Origin: Hyalella azteca
Lineage: Eukaryota; Arthropoda; Malacostraca; Amphipoda; Hyalellidae
Reading direction: 5' to 3'
Length of the DNA: 64,000 nucleotides
NCBI RefSeq assembly: GCF_000764305.2
Contig: NW_025947235.1
Location: forward strand, 62,001 to 126,000
Every line of letters begins with the position of its first letter. Position 1 is the first letter of the stretch. This document shows, one piece after another, positions 47,635 to 61,774 of the stretch. The notes beneath the pieces were generated by a model. That model ran no database searches. It was not told the DNA's origin and worked only from the letters and a program-made list of their open reading frames with translations. Made by a program: the position numbers and the translations under genes.

Positions 47635-48800
47635 CCAATTGTTTATGTTATGTAATGTAATAAATTCCTTTCAAATAATACTTTATATTTGTGAGCTGTA
47701 GGAGCAAAGATGTGTTATTAGCTCCTCATGTACAGTATTGCGATTAATAATATACCGTATAGATAATCTAATCAAAAATTGAAATAATACATTAAGGTTT
47801 CTTTGACTTTTTTCGGTCTCATGGACCCGCAGAAAACATTATTTGTGCAGCTTGTAATAAATAATACTTTGCACAGAACTGGCACTCAAGAAAATAAATG
47901 GATCATATCGTCCAAATAACGAATCACTTTCTGATACGCAACACAGGCAGAAATCGAACGTAGCACTGAAGTCCAACCAAACTGAGTCAAGATAATATAA
48001 TCAAAAAAGTTTAACACTGCAGTAGATGGACAATGTCTAACTTATTTTTCTTAGTGTGATAATGATCGCAATGTAACGTATTTCTACTCAGTGGTCAACA
48101 TGTGAAAATTAAGATAATGAAATAATTTAGAAACACAACATGTGAGAAAACGTTTCGGAGTCCAGCTCCATCGTCAGTTCAAAACCTAGAACACAGGTAC
48201 AAACAATTGGTAGCCTAAAATTCACCTTTACGTTTTCTCTTATAAGAAATGGTAAACTTTTTGGCTATTGTCTTTACTTTTAAATTCCTGGCCAATTGTC
48301 TATGTTATGTAATGTAATAAATTAGTTTCAAATAATACTTTATATTTTTGAATACTAGGAGCAAAGATCACTTATGAGCTCTTCGTGTGCAGTATTCCAT
48401 TAATAATATATACCGTATAGATAATCTAATTGAAAATTGAAATTATACATTAAGGTTTCTTTGAATTTTTTTCGGTCTCATGGACCCGCAAAAAACATTA
48501 TTTGTGCAGCTTGTAATAAATAATACTTTGCACAGAACTGGCACTCAAGAAAATAAATAGATCATATCGTCCAAATAACGAACCATTTTGTGATAAGCAA
48601 CACAGGCAGAAATCTCACGCAGCACTGAAGCCGCGCCAAACTGAGTCAAGATAATATAAAAAAAAAGTTTAACACTGCAGTAGATGGACAATGTCTCACT
48701 TATTTTTCTTAGTGTGATAATGATCGCAATGTAACGTATTTCCACTCAGTGGTCAACATGTGAAAATTAAGATAATGAAATAATTTAGAAACACAAAATG
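47487..48800 (+). repeat. 657-base tandem duplication, 2 copies, with a diverged third part
   Basis: AAACGTTTCGGAGTCCAGCT recurs at offset 657 (47491 and 48148), and the copies align throughout with modest divergence. A third, much older partial copy follows at about 48885-49045 (shared GTAGCACTGA, GACAATATGGACAA-like and TTTCTCTTAGTGT blocks). Confidence 0.9.
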
Positions 48801-49045
48801 TGAAAATTAAGAAAATGAATAATTTTTGGACACATGGAGGTCCACTTGACCAAGTTATACCATACACACAGAAAAATTATTGGGTCTCATCGTCTCAATA
48901 CTGACACTTTTTTGCTCACAGTGCGGGCAGAGAGCGGACGTAGCACTGATGCCCCTTTTTCGGACAAAACTGGGTCAGGTTTACCCACACAAGAGAAAAA
49001 GTGTGACAATATGGACAAATTCCCACTAATTTCTCTTAGTGTTCG

Positions 49046-49743
49046 TCTACTGAAGGTATCTGCAGCTACAAGGCCTCTAGATGCTGATTGTTTACACGGC
49101 GGTGAATGTGAATAATGATGAATGATAAAGACGACAAAAAACATCCGAAACATTACTCGCCATGGTAGAAAAATGTTCAGTAACAGTTTTCGGTTTCAGT
49201 GTGAACATCAGAATCTCAAGAACATGATGAAGTTCATAGGAATTGATGTGTGTTTATGCAAACCCAACAATAAAATGATTCTGAAAACTTTTTAAGCGAA
49301 AGTGAAGGTTAATGAGCGATAAGATTTAGATTAAAGATCCTGGGCAACAATTAAAAAATTGGGGGTGCTTAATGTACATATACTTTAAGAATTTAAAACA
49401 ATTGAGAAGTTTTAATATGAAAATATCCGGAGATTTAAAATATTTATGGGGTATTAATTTATAAACGTTTGGGGAGTGTGAAATATTGATGGTTTTACAG
49501 AACAATAAGCAATTGTTCAATTTAATTATGAAGACTAATTGAAAGATAATTTTACGAGACAAAAGTGACCCAAAGTTAAGCCTTATTAAGCTGAAGCACG
49601 AGTTTTGAATTTTACAGATATTGTGATTATTTGAGTGTTTTTTCCTATTACGCGAATTTGGCTTGTGATTGCAAAATAAGATAAAACAATTTTACTGTCA
49701 TACAGCAAACTCTCACATCAACGAAATACAAACTTAAACATTC
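49046..49743. other. Non-coding stretch
   Basis: AT-rich, nothing recognised. Confidence 0.4.
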
Positions 49744-49872
49744 CTCAAATAGTTCGTTCATTGCTCCAGGGGTTCAAATAGTTCGTTCATTACTCCAGGG
49801 ATTCAAATAGTTCGGTCATTACTCCAGGGGTTCAAATAGTTCGTTCATTACTCCAGGGATTCAAAGAGTTCC
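49744..49872 (+). repeat. 30-base array, about 4.5 copies
   Basis: Unit TCAAATAGTTCGTTCATTAC followed by TCCAGGGGT. Confidence 0.9.
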
Positions 49873-50386
49873 TTCATTCCTCTAAAGATTTGGTCCGTAG
49901 TGAAAAACTTCCAGACTCACACTCGAGATTAAATCAAGTTAAGAGATCAAAGGAACCTCATCTCGGAGATATTTTCTATTCATGAACAATTTCGTAGCTT
50001 ATATTGTTAACTGCCTTCACGCCTTGCCGGCATATAAAAACCAGCCTACTGCAAAAATCCTTCATATAGGAACTTGGCTTTATACTTATTTCTTTGATCT
50101 CAAGTCCTGACGAGATGAGCGCTAGGCACCACACTCGACTCTACACGTGGCACGGCAGCACAACCTCACTCGACCACAGCTGGCAGAGCACTGGCTAGAG
50201 CCTAGATCTCACCATCTCAGCACCCAGAAGTGCTGTCAGCGACTATTTTTTGAAAAACCTAGATTATACCACCGAAAAAACCTATAATTGAAGGAAATAA
50301 CCTAGATCTGAGTTTATAAACCTAGCGCTGGCATCACTGGATCTCAGGCTGCCGAAGATGGTCTCAGGTCGACGATGCATGTTCTG
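49873..50386. other. Non-coding stretch
   Basis: A moderately GC-rich patch at 50110-50250 has no open frame of note. Nothing recognised. Confidence 0.4.
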
Positions 50387-50532
50387 GGCCTATACTTTCA
50401 AAACTGGCTAAGTGAACGTAAGTAATTACGCTCTATTTTCTTGTCTATGATTGGTGGATTTTGCTTGAAAGGTCGTCAATGATTGGCTGATGAACTTACG
50501 ATCTCTTAACTTTTTTTTTTGAGTATAGGAGG
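50387..50532 (-). mobile_element. 142-base hairpin element family, copy A (degraded right end)
   Basis: It matches the reverse complement of 62579-62720 over its length (shared ATTTTCTTGTCTATGATTGG and GATGAACTTACGATCTCTTA). The left end GGCCTATACTTTCAAAA is intact, while the right terminal repeat is damaged by a T run. Confidence 0.8.
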
Positions 50533-50943
50533 TCTGAGAAAGCAACTTTGAGTGAATAATCTTGCAGTTGGGTTTACAAGCAAGGTTTCTTACTTCCATA
50601 TAAATTCTTCTCTCCAAACTTATTTAAAATTTCTCTATTTTCACTCCACATCATCTTTCACCACCACACCACGCCCAGTGAAGACATAGCACCATCTACG
50701 AAATTTGTTTCTGAGTATCAAAGGCTTTGCTTAGATAGCTTCTGAGCAGCGTCCATTAAGGTTTAACCTTAAATTCTGATTTCTCATATCTTAGCAGTCA
50801 TAGCAGCTCATTTTCTCTGATTATCAGAGTCTATGGAGAAGAAGAATGTAATTTGATCGGAATTGAAGCAGTGTTGCGTTATCCTGTGCAGCTATCGACG
50901 TCTTCATTAATTTGTTGTTATTGTAGCATCGGCTTTAGCGAGC

Positions 50944-51138
50944 TTCCTCACACAGCCTCACACAACCTCACACAGCCTCACACAGCCTCACACAACCTCA
51001 CACAACCTCACACAGCCACAGAAGGCTATTCTGAGCACCTTAAGGGTGCAACGAGCGTTGCCTCACACAGCCTCACACAGCCTCACACAACCTCACACAA
51101 CCTCACACAACCTCACACAACCTCACACAACCTCACAA
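50944..51138 (+). repeat. 10-base array CCTCACACAA/G, two blocks
   Basis: Seven units at 50944-51017 and about eight at 51060-51137, separated by about 43 bases of unrelated sequence. This gives the TQPHTASHNL peptide in an open frame, which is not a gene. Confidence 0.95.
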
Positions 51139-51529
51139 AGATCTTTTGAGCGGTGGGCGTTATGGTCTGTAGAGATATCGCGGCTCCTTATCAGCTAGTA
51201 AAAAGAGTTGAGTTATGACAGCACTTGCTTCTATATTGGCAGACTTTAGAGGGAACTAGGAGGTTATAAAAGCCAGAAACATAAAATATGTTGAATGTTT
51301 TATACCTGAAAATAAACATTTATTTATGAAACACTGCTAATTATGATCACAATGTATACGGAAGATTAGCGAGCTGAATCCCGTTGTTAAATAAATAGAT
51401 ATAAGTAGACTGCAGGGTAGCTGCTGGTATCTAAAGTTAACAGAGCTACATATATTAGGTGTTATAATATACTGCATGACCAGCTGTAGCTAAGTACCTG
51501 CGAGGAGGCGGGTGGTTACAAAATAATAT

Positions 51530-51720
51530 GGTTACATATTATACAATATATACATATTATATAATATATATAATATACTATTACATATTACAATATGTAA
51601 TGTTACATATGTATTACAATATTACATATATAATATATATAATATAATATTACATATTATATAATATATATATAATATGTAACCAACTATGTTTACATAA
51701 TAATATAATATAACAGTACC
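51530..51720. repeat. AT-rich palindromic low-complexity tract
   Basis: TATATAATATATAATATAC-type sequence with GGTTACA repeats; self-complementary and prone to slippage. A 29-base repeat (ATCAGGTTGTGGTAAGAGTC) follows twice at 51745-51803. Confidence 0.8.
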
Positions 51721-51803
51721 TGTGGTTACAACATAATATGGCCGACCTCATCAGGTTGTGGTAAGAGTCAAGTAACTCATCAGGTTGTGGTAAGAGTCAA
51801 GTA

Positions 51804-54800
51804 AGTTATATGGCGCGCGTGCTACCCCTTGCAAAAACTTTGTTCACATCATCAACTATGAGATAATGAGATAATAACTCAGCCTAAACCGACGAAGTAA
51901 AATTAAATTTACAAAATTAAAATTATAATCCATGTTTTCAATCGAGTTTATGCCTCGGCCAGATGTTTACTGCAATAACTTTGCTGTTGAACGGAGCTGT
52001 TCGGATTACGTTTTAAAAATTCAAGACATAAATTAAAATTTTAAAAACATATCTAAAAGATTATTTCCAGCCATAAAAACTTTTACTTAAAAATAATTTT
52101 CCATTTATTTTAGAAATTAACGCAAACATTTTCTTATATGTGATCTTACTAAAATTATTCAAAAACGTACCTGAAAAAATATTGGAAGTTTTTGTTGTTT
52201 CTTACGTCCTTCTTTCAAAACTAATGTAAGTTGGTCGAGCGCGAAAGCCTTGAAAAAATTCCAAACTGTTGCGAAAAAATTCATATGCCTTTTCGTACTG
52301 AAAATGAAGTTTACATCTGTATTTTTTATACTCTCTTTATTTTTCTGGTTGTTGGGTTCTCCAACGAAATTATTAAACATCTAAGAATACAAATTATTCT
52401 TAATTTTCATTTATTCAAAAACATAAATGAATATTAAATGGCAAAAATGAGGTGGCTGACAACGAATGCATCAAATTCTTGTTTTAAGCTCAGAAGACGT
52501 GAAGTTTAATAATATGGAAGTACGTGATGATCATCAAGAAGCTATATATATAAATTGCTGTATTTAAAAGGATTGCTGCTGTGTTAACTGTTATAAAAAA
52601 AATAAAGAAAAGAAAGACTAGAATATCAAACTAAAAAAAAATAAATAAATAAATAAATCACGAGATGCTTTTTGTAAACTTTTTTCCCTATGATTTTTTG
52701 TCTTCTATGATTCTTGAATATCGTGCAGAAAAATCACGGAAAGTACCGTATATTTCATTTTCAATAATCATATGAGTCATTCAATATTATAATTTTTGTT
52801 ATTCAAATATAATTCAATTATTCTATATAATAAAAAAAAGGTTATAGACTATCATACGCCAGGTATTTATCACTAAATTAATACCTAAATCATTTGTCTG
52901 CTGTAATTGCAATTTCACCAAGTATTTGACAGCAAAGAAAACGCCCGGTAAATTCATAATATCTTCTTTGCAAACGTTACAAAGCCATTATTAGTTTTAA
53001 ATTTCTAGTAAAATAACATAGCGTCTGGTCCTTTTTCTTCTTAATTCTGATCGGATTAGTTTGTCTCCTTAAATTCTATAATAACCTTTAGTAAAATTTA
53101 TCCGATGTTACATTAGTTGGATGCAACCGATTCCTTTTTTCATGATTTATAAAATAAATATTTATTTATACAACATTTTGCTACTATTATTAATCCAAGA
53201 CGACAGTTTCTTCTTCATTTATTATCGTCTAGAATGTTTTAATGTTGAGGAAAAGACATGAGTGAAAACACAAACATAAAAATAAGGTTTATAACATATA
53301 CATAAAACTATTTATAACATATACATAATATATGTGTTAAAACCAGCAGGTAAAACACTCGGGTTAAAAAAAAAAGACGGCGACTAACTTCACTAATCTT
53401 GTTTGCAAGTCGGACTAAAAAAACCAAGGTAGTCCAAATATTTTTCATGTGTCTTGTCTTCACATTTCCAGTAACAGCAAAATCCTTTTTACGGAAAGAT
53501 TTCAAGAAGGAAGATTAAGAGGAGAAACCTTGTTTATGTTACTGGCTGAAAAGGAGGTTTTATGCCTTGTTTACGGTGCTATATAATGCAGGAATATGAG
53601 ACCCTTGTTAACGTTTCATGTTCTTGTGGAACTGCTTCATGTATGGCAGTCTTCATGGTTGATGAGATTCATGGACGAAGTAATGGACGTAATGTTTCCA
53701 TTTCATGGCAGTAATGAACATTCAAAAGTTTCATGGACATTAGTAATGAACATTTAATGTCGAGAAAGTAAATACGTCGCGCATCAATTAATCATTAATG
53801 CCTGAATAATGCCTGAAACTGACATGAGTGAATCGTGAATCAGCGGTAATTCATCACCATTTTCCTCTTCAAATGGTCGCTCACCATCACCATAACAAAA
53901 TCAAAATTTACTATTTTCATTTCAAAGAACTCGTGTAATGCTCAGAAAAGCACTGAATCTGATTATTTTTGCAGAAAAAACTCAACCCACAGATGAAAAA
54001 AAAAAGAAAATAAATTATGCAATTCTGAGATAAAAATTAAGGTATCGAGTATCCGTACGTATAAGGTACATATAACTAAAACCATTGAGATTAATTTTAA
54101 AATCATAATTTGCTATAATTAATTGTAAATTTATTAATTAATTTGTATTGCAAATTTCATGGTGTTAAGAAAAAGTGCATAGATACATTTCTGACGCATT
54201 TTATTAACTTTCCATTCCCGAGGCCAATTTTTTAACAATTCAGTAATTTCCACCATAATGCGCCAGAATCACCGACTTGATTAACTTTATCAACATATTT
54301 TTAAAATAATGATAAATAATAAATAAGGTTATAAACATAATTTTCACTTGCCATATCTTAGGTTTATGATTTTGAAAACATAATTTTACATATTTAAAAT
54401 TGAATAAACCTAAAATTGATTTTGTTAATACCTAAAAAAGTTTCTTCACGGAAGCGCGTGCACGGATTAACTTCGATCACTAAAAGTTTTTGGTTAAAAG
54501 CAACCTATTAACAAAATTTTAAATCATCAAAAATTCATCAAAAAATTTTTAAATCATCAAAAGTCCCTAAGTGAGTATTCTCAACTTAATTAAATTGGCT
54601 ACCAGTAATTTGCAGCAAATTGGGTACATTCACGGCACGATAATAGGCAGCAACCGACCTGCGGCTAATTAGATTAATTAACCGACACCTCATCAAGCTT
54701 TCTACTTAACGATCAATCATCCGCCATGACTCGAGTTAAGACTTCGAGCCTCAGGGCTGTGTGACCCGATACAGGACGATGAGTGGCATCTCGAGCGGGT

Positions 54801-54829
54801 ACATTCAAGGCACGATAAATGGCAGCAAC
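51804..54829. other. Long AT-rich non-coding stretch
   Basis: A weak member of the CACCAAG/AATTT inverted-repeat family lies at 52915-53025, and an AAATAAAT microsatellite at about 52640. GGGTACATTC with GGCACGATAA and GGCAGCAACCGA recurs at 54622 and 54797. No gene seen. Confidence 0.4.
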
Positions 54830-54945
54830 CGAGCAGTACTCAGACTTCAGAGGCAGTGCTCAGAGCCTCACTTCTCGCCAGTCTGTGCAGTACTCAGACT
54901 TCAGAGGCAGTACTCAGACTTCAGAGGCAGTGCTCAGTGATTCAC
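54830..54945 (+). repeat. About 22-base array GCAGTACTCAGACTTCAGAG
   Basis: Four imperfect copies with variable spacing. Confidence 0.8.
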
Positions 54946-57900
54946 CTCTCAAATTACCACAGGCAAAAGCCTCTCCTTAATCACCCCTCATGAAGCTCGT
55001 AGTTCTGCCATCACGAAGCACTAACTTCTAATTGTTCCGAGTCACAAGTTTCTTGAGTCTCTGCACGTCCGGGGAATTTTAGTTACAGAGATAAATTCTC
55101 TGGAGTAGGTCTTAGGTAACTCGGTGTAGATTTAGCGGCCTTTCAAAGACGATGAAAAGAGCAGAAAAGAACATTAATGCGAGACTTTTATAAGTGTGGG
55201 AAGCGAGAGAGAGCGAGAGCAGTGAAAAAATCATTCCCTTTCATGATCTTAATTAAGAAATTGCATGTCAAAGAATGACCTAGATGAGGTCTACCTTGAT
55301 AATTAATTTTTTCTCATATATTGTATCTGTGTCGATATCATTCTTACATCTCGCTCCACGTTTCATTCCTTCCATCTCGCCTCACTTCTTCGTAGGACTT
55401 CATTTCTGATTATCCTGTATTTCCTTGTAGGGTGAATTGATGTACACTTTATTGTAAGTCTTTGCGAATGATCTTAATGGAAATTAAATATTTGTATAAG
55501 TAAACTTCTGCTTCATGCATACTAATAGCAGTGACGACAGTTCACATATCTGTTGACAGAATGTGTGCGTGCAATAGCCAGCATATAAAGTATGATTTAT
55601 GATAATTTGTAGAAGTAACGATTCCAATTTCTTGGAAGTGAAACAAATGGAAATTTCTAACATGGTTTGTGTTAGTGTTAATTTTTCCTAAAGCTTTTTT
55701 CTGGGTATCACAGCGCGCAGCCATTATTAAAGAAATGAATTCCCGCAAAACTTCACCCTGATTTCAAAAATTAAATTAATTAAATAAAATTATTGTGACA
55801 TTAAAAGCCTCAAAAATTATAAAAACATCAGGCCAAGTCACAAGACAGTCATTAATTCGGTAGCACATTTACCTCACCCGAGTTTTTAAAGGGTGAACTG
55901 TAAGGCGCTGGCGTCAATATTGCTCTGGCTTTAAAAGCGGTCTTAGGTACACGCTGGATTAAATTTTTTTGTTGATTATTAAGGGCACTCAAGGCCGAGA
56001 CGGGGGAGGTCATAGGCATTAATTTGAGCACTTCGCACTGAAAGGCTGCGTGCGGCAAGAATTTTCAAATAGATATTTCGGCGCCCCTGTAGTTATTCGA
56101 AATCAAAGATGTCGTCTGTGGAAGAAAAATTCAAAAAGTGAACGGAATATATGTTGGATAAACTAAGTACTGAAAAAATTCTGTAGATTTAAACGTCTGA
56201 AAATTTTGACCACAAAAAAAAATTTGGAAGGTTTTTAACAAATTAGTGGAAAAAATTGCAATGGCCATTATCCTGCTACCTGCATTTGTCCCTCAAATGG
56301 CATGCAGTGCTCAGAACAAATGTTCGTTAAAAATAAAATCATGTCATTTATTACGTCGTTTACTTTTCTAAAGCGATGGCTATTAATCGAGTATTCATTT
56401 AGCTGCCTGAAAATTATTTTTGCCCGCTTGTTGAGAGGCAAATTAGGTGAGAAATATTTCGTTCCACAACGCTACTGAATTTTTCACGCTTCAGTTTTTC
56501 TGCCACGCATTTTTAATCAAACAAAACGCATTCGTCACGAGCGTGCCTGACGCTGACATTTTCTCGTTGCTTTCAAAGCTTGGCTGCGATATGTCCCTGC
56601 GACGTGTATATCTGAGCTGCCATATCAGTAATTACTCCGTTAAAATTCAGAAAGGGTCACAAATGGAGGCGAAATTTTTGAGAAAATACATCATTCTGTG
56701 AATTGAAAAATGGTTTCCAATTTTTTTTATTATTTTCCTCAATTAAATATATTTTAGGCCCTCAACCAAGGCCAAAAATTAAAAGATCAGCATCTATTCA
56801 AGATGCATCGTTCCTATTAAAGTAACATGCAGTCATGTGCAGCGAGTGCAAAAAATTAAAGAATGTTCACTAGCATCCCAGGCACCCATGAGCCCACCTC
56901 ATTCCGCGGCCTCATTTCACGGTGGTTTTTGTGGCGCGTAACGCAACTCTGCCGAGGAACCTGCTGTGGAAACACGAAATATGAAACACAAATGACCGGC
57001 CATAAATTAGATGAGGCGGCGTGGAGAATGCAATACTTAATGGTGCAGAAATTTTCCCATAGTTTAACTTGATCGCAAGCCAGAGTAGAAGAGCCCGTAG
57101 AAGTAAATTGGTCGTCCCACAAACTGGTGTTTACAGAAAAATACCCACTGTAGTTTTATACAAAGCGAATAATTAATGAGGAATAAACAATAATGAACTG
57201 GATTATCCATATTGCTAAGTTGTATTTTAAATGTTCTTGAGGTAAAGGTAACTGAAATTTCAGTCTCGTTTTCGGCATTTGTATTATTTTACCCGTCGTC
57301 GTACTGCAAATGGATGCTACTTAAATTTTGTCTTCCATAACCAGTCTTTCAGTTTTTCTTCGTGGTCATAAGAATAAATGCACTTCAATTTTTTTGCATC
57401 ACGGACAGATTAATATTAGAGGTTCCCGTGTCTACCTGTACAAAACTTTTTAGTGTTGAGGCATATCGTACAACAATTGTGTTCATCCATATATAGTAGT
57501 GCATGTGGGTTGGCATGCTTTATCAAGACTTCTATAACTACAATAACACTTATTTTCACCACACTTGAAACTTAAAACTGCTAAGTAACTCAAATCTCAA
57601 GTTAATCACTAAAGCATTATTTATTATTATTTTTTATTATATTATTTTTCTCACTTAAACCCTTGATATTCATACTTCATCCTTTGTCCCTCGGTTCTCT
57701 CATATCACGTAGTGACAAAATGGTTTTATTTTTTGGGTCCTGGTTATTTTTTCGATTTTTTTTCTTTGTCGGGAAAATTCTGTATCTACGTTTTACTAGA
57801 AGTTATTTGGATTTTTTCTTATTTTTAGCTAAGGAAATTATTCTGAGGTGAAGCTACCCTTAATCTAAAGATATTATTATCTTAAAATAAATGGAAAAAA

Positions 57901-58674
57901 TAATAAAATTAAATTTATAAGAAATTTTTCTAATATAATATTTGCGCTTTACCATTACCATAGGTTTCACTACTCAGTGACAATCTGTCTTCAGTGACAA
58001 CTGTTTCAGTGACCTCTTTCAAAAAGTATAAAATCTGTATAAAAACAGCCGTCTCTGAGCGTGTAAACTCATTTTATTCACAAATTAATAAAATTAGGAA
58101 ATGAAAAATGAAATAAATAAAATAATAAATAAAATTAAGAAATGGATATACCACTTCAGCCCACTGGCTTCTAGAGACGTCAACAGTGGCATTGTCTGCT
58201 CTGAACTTCTACGACCACATCCAGGATATGCTAAAGAAAAGTTTCTCGTCGACCGCTCGTCCTATGGAACAACACCAAGCCATTTACAATGAATATACAT
58301 CGTTTTACTGAGAACTTGCATCATTTTACGACGCATTTACATCGTTTTACGGGGAGTTTACCTCGTGCCAAGAAAGCTTTTGTTATAGCCATGCCTTTAA
58401 TGGGCCGTTGCTTAGACTTTGGGGGGGCAGCTCAGCAACTGCTTTGTCCTGGAACAATGATAGAATAGAATAGAATAGAAGTGTCGGCGTTGAAGAAATA
58501 GGCCCATGGCCTGTTGCCGATTCTTGAATTTTTCGTGACTTGATTCACAAGGGATCCGGCCTTTGGAACCCGATCTTTCCATAACTGACGAATGAAACAA
58601 TTCGAGCAATAGCGACTAAAGGTGGAATAAAACGATGCAACAATATTCCCAGGAGATGGATAAGAATGTAGTAA
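54946..58674. other. Long AT-rich non-coding stretch
   Basis: Frames of 60 to 90 codons at 55852, 56447 and 56856 show no domain or splice pair. A TAGAATAGAA microsatellite is at about 58460. No gene called. Confidence 0.4.
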
Positions 58675-59005
58675 TATTCACTAGAGCTTAATAGTAATTC
58701 AATAATATTCATTAGAGGTTTACAATAATAATAGTATAATATCCTACGAATGTTCATAATATTACAACAATATCCAGTAGAGAACGATAAGAATACAACA
58801 ATTTCCATTGCAGGTTAATAATAATAATAAAATAATATCCATTTTAGGTCAATAATACTAAAATAATATTCATTTGAGGTTAATAATAATCATAGAAAAA
58901 TCCATTTGAGGTCAATAATAATAAAATAATATCCATTGGAGGTTAATAATAATAATAAAATAATATCCATTTGAGGTCAATAATAATAAGAAACTAATAT
59001 CAATT
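58675..59005 (+). repeat. About 40-base degenerate array
   Basis: AATAATATCCATT, GAGGTTAATAATAATAA and related blocks recur about eight times. Confidence 0.85.
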
Positions 59006-59167
59006 GGAGGAAGCTATCACAGAAGCTATCATGCCCGGCCGCTGATGCCTGCTGGTCATGAAAGGCAATCTCGTGGCTGTGAGCTTCCCTTTTGTTGAGC
59101 GTCGCCAAGCTTCAAGCTCAGCTGCCAGTGATCAATTGCTTGTGTCCGCACCAGATCCTTCAATTCA

Positions 59168-59570
59168 TGGACAGGGTACAGCTGCTTTACAGTGAATCCT
59201 TAGGAAACTGGTGTGAAAAACTACAAATGAAGCTCCTCAGCAAGAAATCCGAATGAAGCTTCTCAGCAAGAAATCCAAATTAAGCTCTTCAATGAGAAAT
59301 CCGAATTAAGCATTCAGAAATACACCCAAATGAAGCACCTCAGCAATACATCCGAATGAAGCACCTCTACAGCTGCTTTACAGTGAATCCTTAGGAAACT
59401 GGTGTGAAAAACTACAAATGAAGCTTCTCAGCAATACATCCAAATGAAGCTTCTCAGCAATACATCCAAATGAAGCTCCTCAGCAATACATCCAAATGAA
59501 GCTCCTCAGCAATACATCCAAATGAAGCTCCTCAGCAATACATCCAAATGAAGCTTCTCAGCCAATGGTC
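59168..59570 (+). repeat. 26-base array with a 57-base duplicated leader
   Basis: Unit AATGAAGCTCCTCAGCAATA followed by CATCCA, about twelve copies. The leader starting ACAGCTGCTTTACAGTGAAT occurs twice (59168 and 59362), so the array grew by block duplication as well. Confidence 0.9.
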
Positions 59571-60224
59571 ACATCGTCTGCTGCAGTCGGCCATTTATTC
59601 TTGCTAAGATGCTGGCTTGGACCAAAGGACACGGAGCAGAGCCGTGGTTGTGATTTTAATAAATTCTTGTATTTTAATAATAAAGTTGGGTATTAAATTT
59701 GTGATAGAGTTAATCTTGAAGAATATAACGTCGACGGCCAACTGTAGTTCTGCTATATAACTTGAATTTGATACCTAAAGTCAATAGGATTACAATGAAA
59801 TCGCCCGAAAAATTTATCTTCTTCGGACTTCAAACAGAGGCCCAAGCCCTGATCTTCAGGTCATGTTAAATACCTGGGGCCAAATCCCACTGATGAGGTC
59901 ATATTAAACGACTGAGGCCAAGTCACTACCCCTGGGTACAGTCTCAATCGCGAGGCCAAGTCTTATTTTAGGGACCAAGTCTTAATCCTGGGTTGGCTAC
60001 GAAATTCCACCAAAAAATTTCCCTGCCAGTTGTTGGCCGCAAAATAAAATATCACTGACAGCTTTGGCTTTTATTTCAAATTAATATAACCTTTAATAGT
60101 TTTACATCTTTTTAGTTTCATGAAGAATAAATTTTATACTTAGCTGTCCCGTCGTGATCGTTATGTTGCTGGCATGTTGAGCGCCACACGTTATGTTGCT
60201 TGCACGTAATGCACTGCACATTAC
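59571..60224. other. Non-coding stretch
   Basis: Loose repetition of GAGGCCAAGTC-like blocks at 59820-60000. Nothing else. Confidence 0.4.
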
Positions 60225-60435
60225 GCCTGCACATCATGTAGCAGGTATGCAGACACTCTGCACTTCATGTAGCAGTTATGCAGACACTCCGTATATCATG
60301 TAGCAGTTATGCAGACACTCCACATATCATGTAGCAGTTATGCAGACACTCCGCACATCATGTAGCAGTTATGCAGACACTCCGCACATCATGTAGCAGT
60401 TATGCTGACACTCCGCACATCATGTAGCAGGTACA
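60225..60435 (+). repeat. 31-base array, 6 to 7 copies
   Basis: Unit ACATCATGTAGCAGTTATGC followed by AGACACTCCGC. Confidence 0.9.
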
Positions 60436-61774
60436 TGAACGATTAACATGGTCAGTCTCCGCTGCCGCCATCTCGCCTGCAATAAAAATCGTCCTAGGCT
60501 GCAATTAAAGAAAAATGAATGGTTCGCAATATCGATAGGAATGTTTATTGCCAGATTATTGATGAAACTTCTAGTGACGTATTTTGCTGATAATGGAAGA
60601 CGCTGGCAATTCTGGAGGATCTTTTTCTATTCTAATTAATAATAAGCGTTTACAATTTACCCAATGAAATTTTTTAGAATTCGAATGAAGTTCAACCACA
60701 TCGTTCATGAAGACGGATTAAAGTTCAATATTGTCAATAATGTGTTTATTGATCAACTGTTAATGACTTATTTTGATTCGGTTGCCTTGAAAACCGGTTT
60801 TCTCGATCTGAATTCGTGTCTTAAATTAATGTCGTTTGGACTCAAAATATGTTTTGTAAACTTGAATCATCACTGATGATGAAAAGAAAAACTTGAATGT
60901 AGTTGTAAAGATTCTTAAATTTTGAATGAGTTAGTCAATGTTAAATAAGTTAAAGTTAAGTTAAAGTTAAATAAAATAAAGTTTTGTTAGATAAAATAAG
61001 TTGAATAAAATAAGTTAGAGTTAAAAAGCTAAAATAATGTTATTAAAGTTAAATAAAATAAGTCGAGTTTGCAATAAGTTAGTCAAGTGTCTTTTAGGCT
61101 CGCGTGTTCACGGCCATAACATTTACGCTACAGCGTCAATTGTTAACTTTAATGCAAAAAAATTTATTTTAATCAAACGCAGAAACATTTTTTTAGGTTC
61201 ACTTTGTTGAAGAGACTGCAGCGTCTATTTATTCCGGTCCTTGGCTGCATGTTCGCTTTAATTTATCAGAAATAAAGTTAGAACCATTTTTCAAGGACCA
61301 TCCAGGCTGCAATATTGCAGTTGATTGTACTTGAAAATTTACGTAAACTTCCAACATCTTTTAGTGCATCATTCCCTCCGTATTGTCCTGTAATTGCTGT
61401 CACCAGTCCGGGCAAAATTTTCCCCTTAGATATTAAAAACTACGTAAAATGTGTCCCGACGTGGGAAGAGAATACAATATTTCATAGACAACCTCGGGTG
61501 CATTCTCGGGTAATACAATGGCCTTCTTACAACATCTTGTCGGACTCGACATAAAATCGGACAACAGGAAAATTCTACGTCACTAAATGTTAAAAATCAT
61601 TTAGATTTAACAAAACGATGAATTCAATGGGCTTATTAAGGCCTATATCATAAGCACTGCTACCTGTAAGATGATCATCACCTCGCTCACTCAGATAAAT
61701 GACTGAGACTTTGTCCAAATAGCGATGCACTTTTTGCCATCGTATGGTCATTCTGTACGAGAATAACTGTACTT
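60436..61774. other. Non-coding stretch
   Basis: Loose AGTTAAATAAAATAAGTT repeats at 60945-61075. Short open frames at 60448, 60664 and 61315 have no recognisable domain. Confidence 0.4.

Noticed and set aside
50944..51138. CRISPR-like regularly repeated blocks
   Set aside because: Contiguous 10-base tandem units without unique spacers, in an animal-type genome; the same applies to the other arrays.
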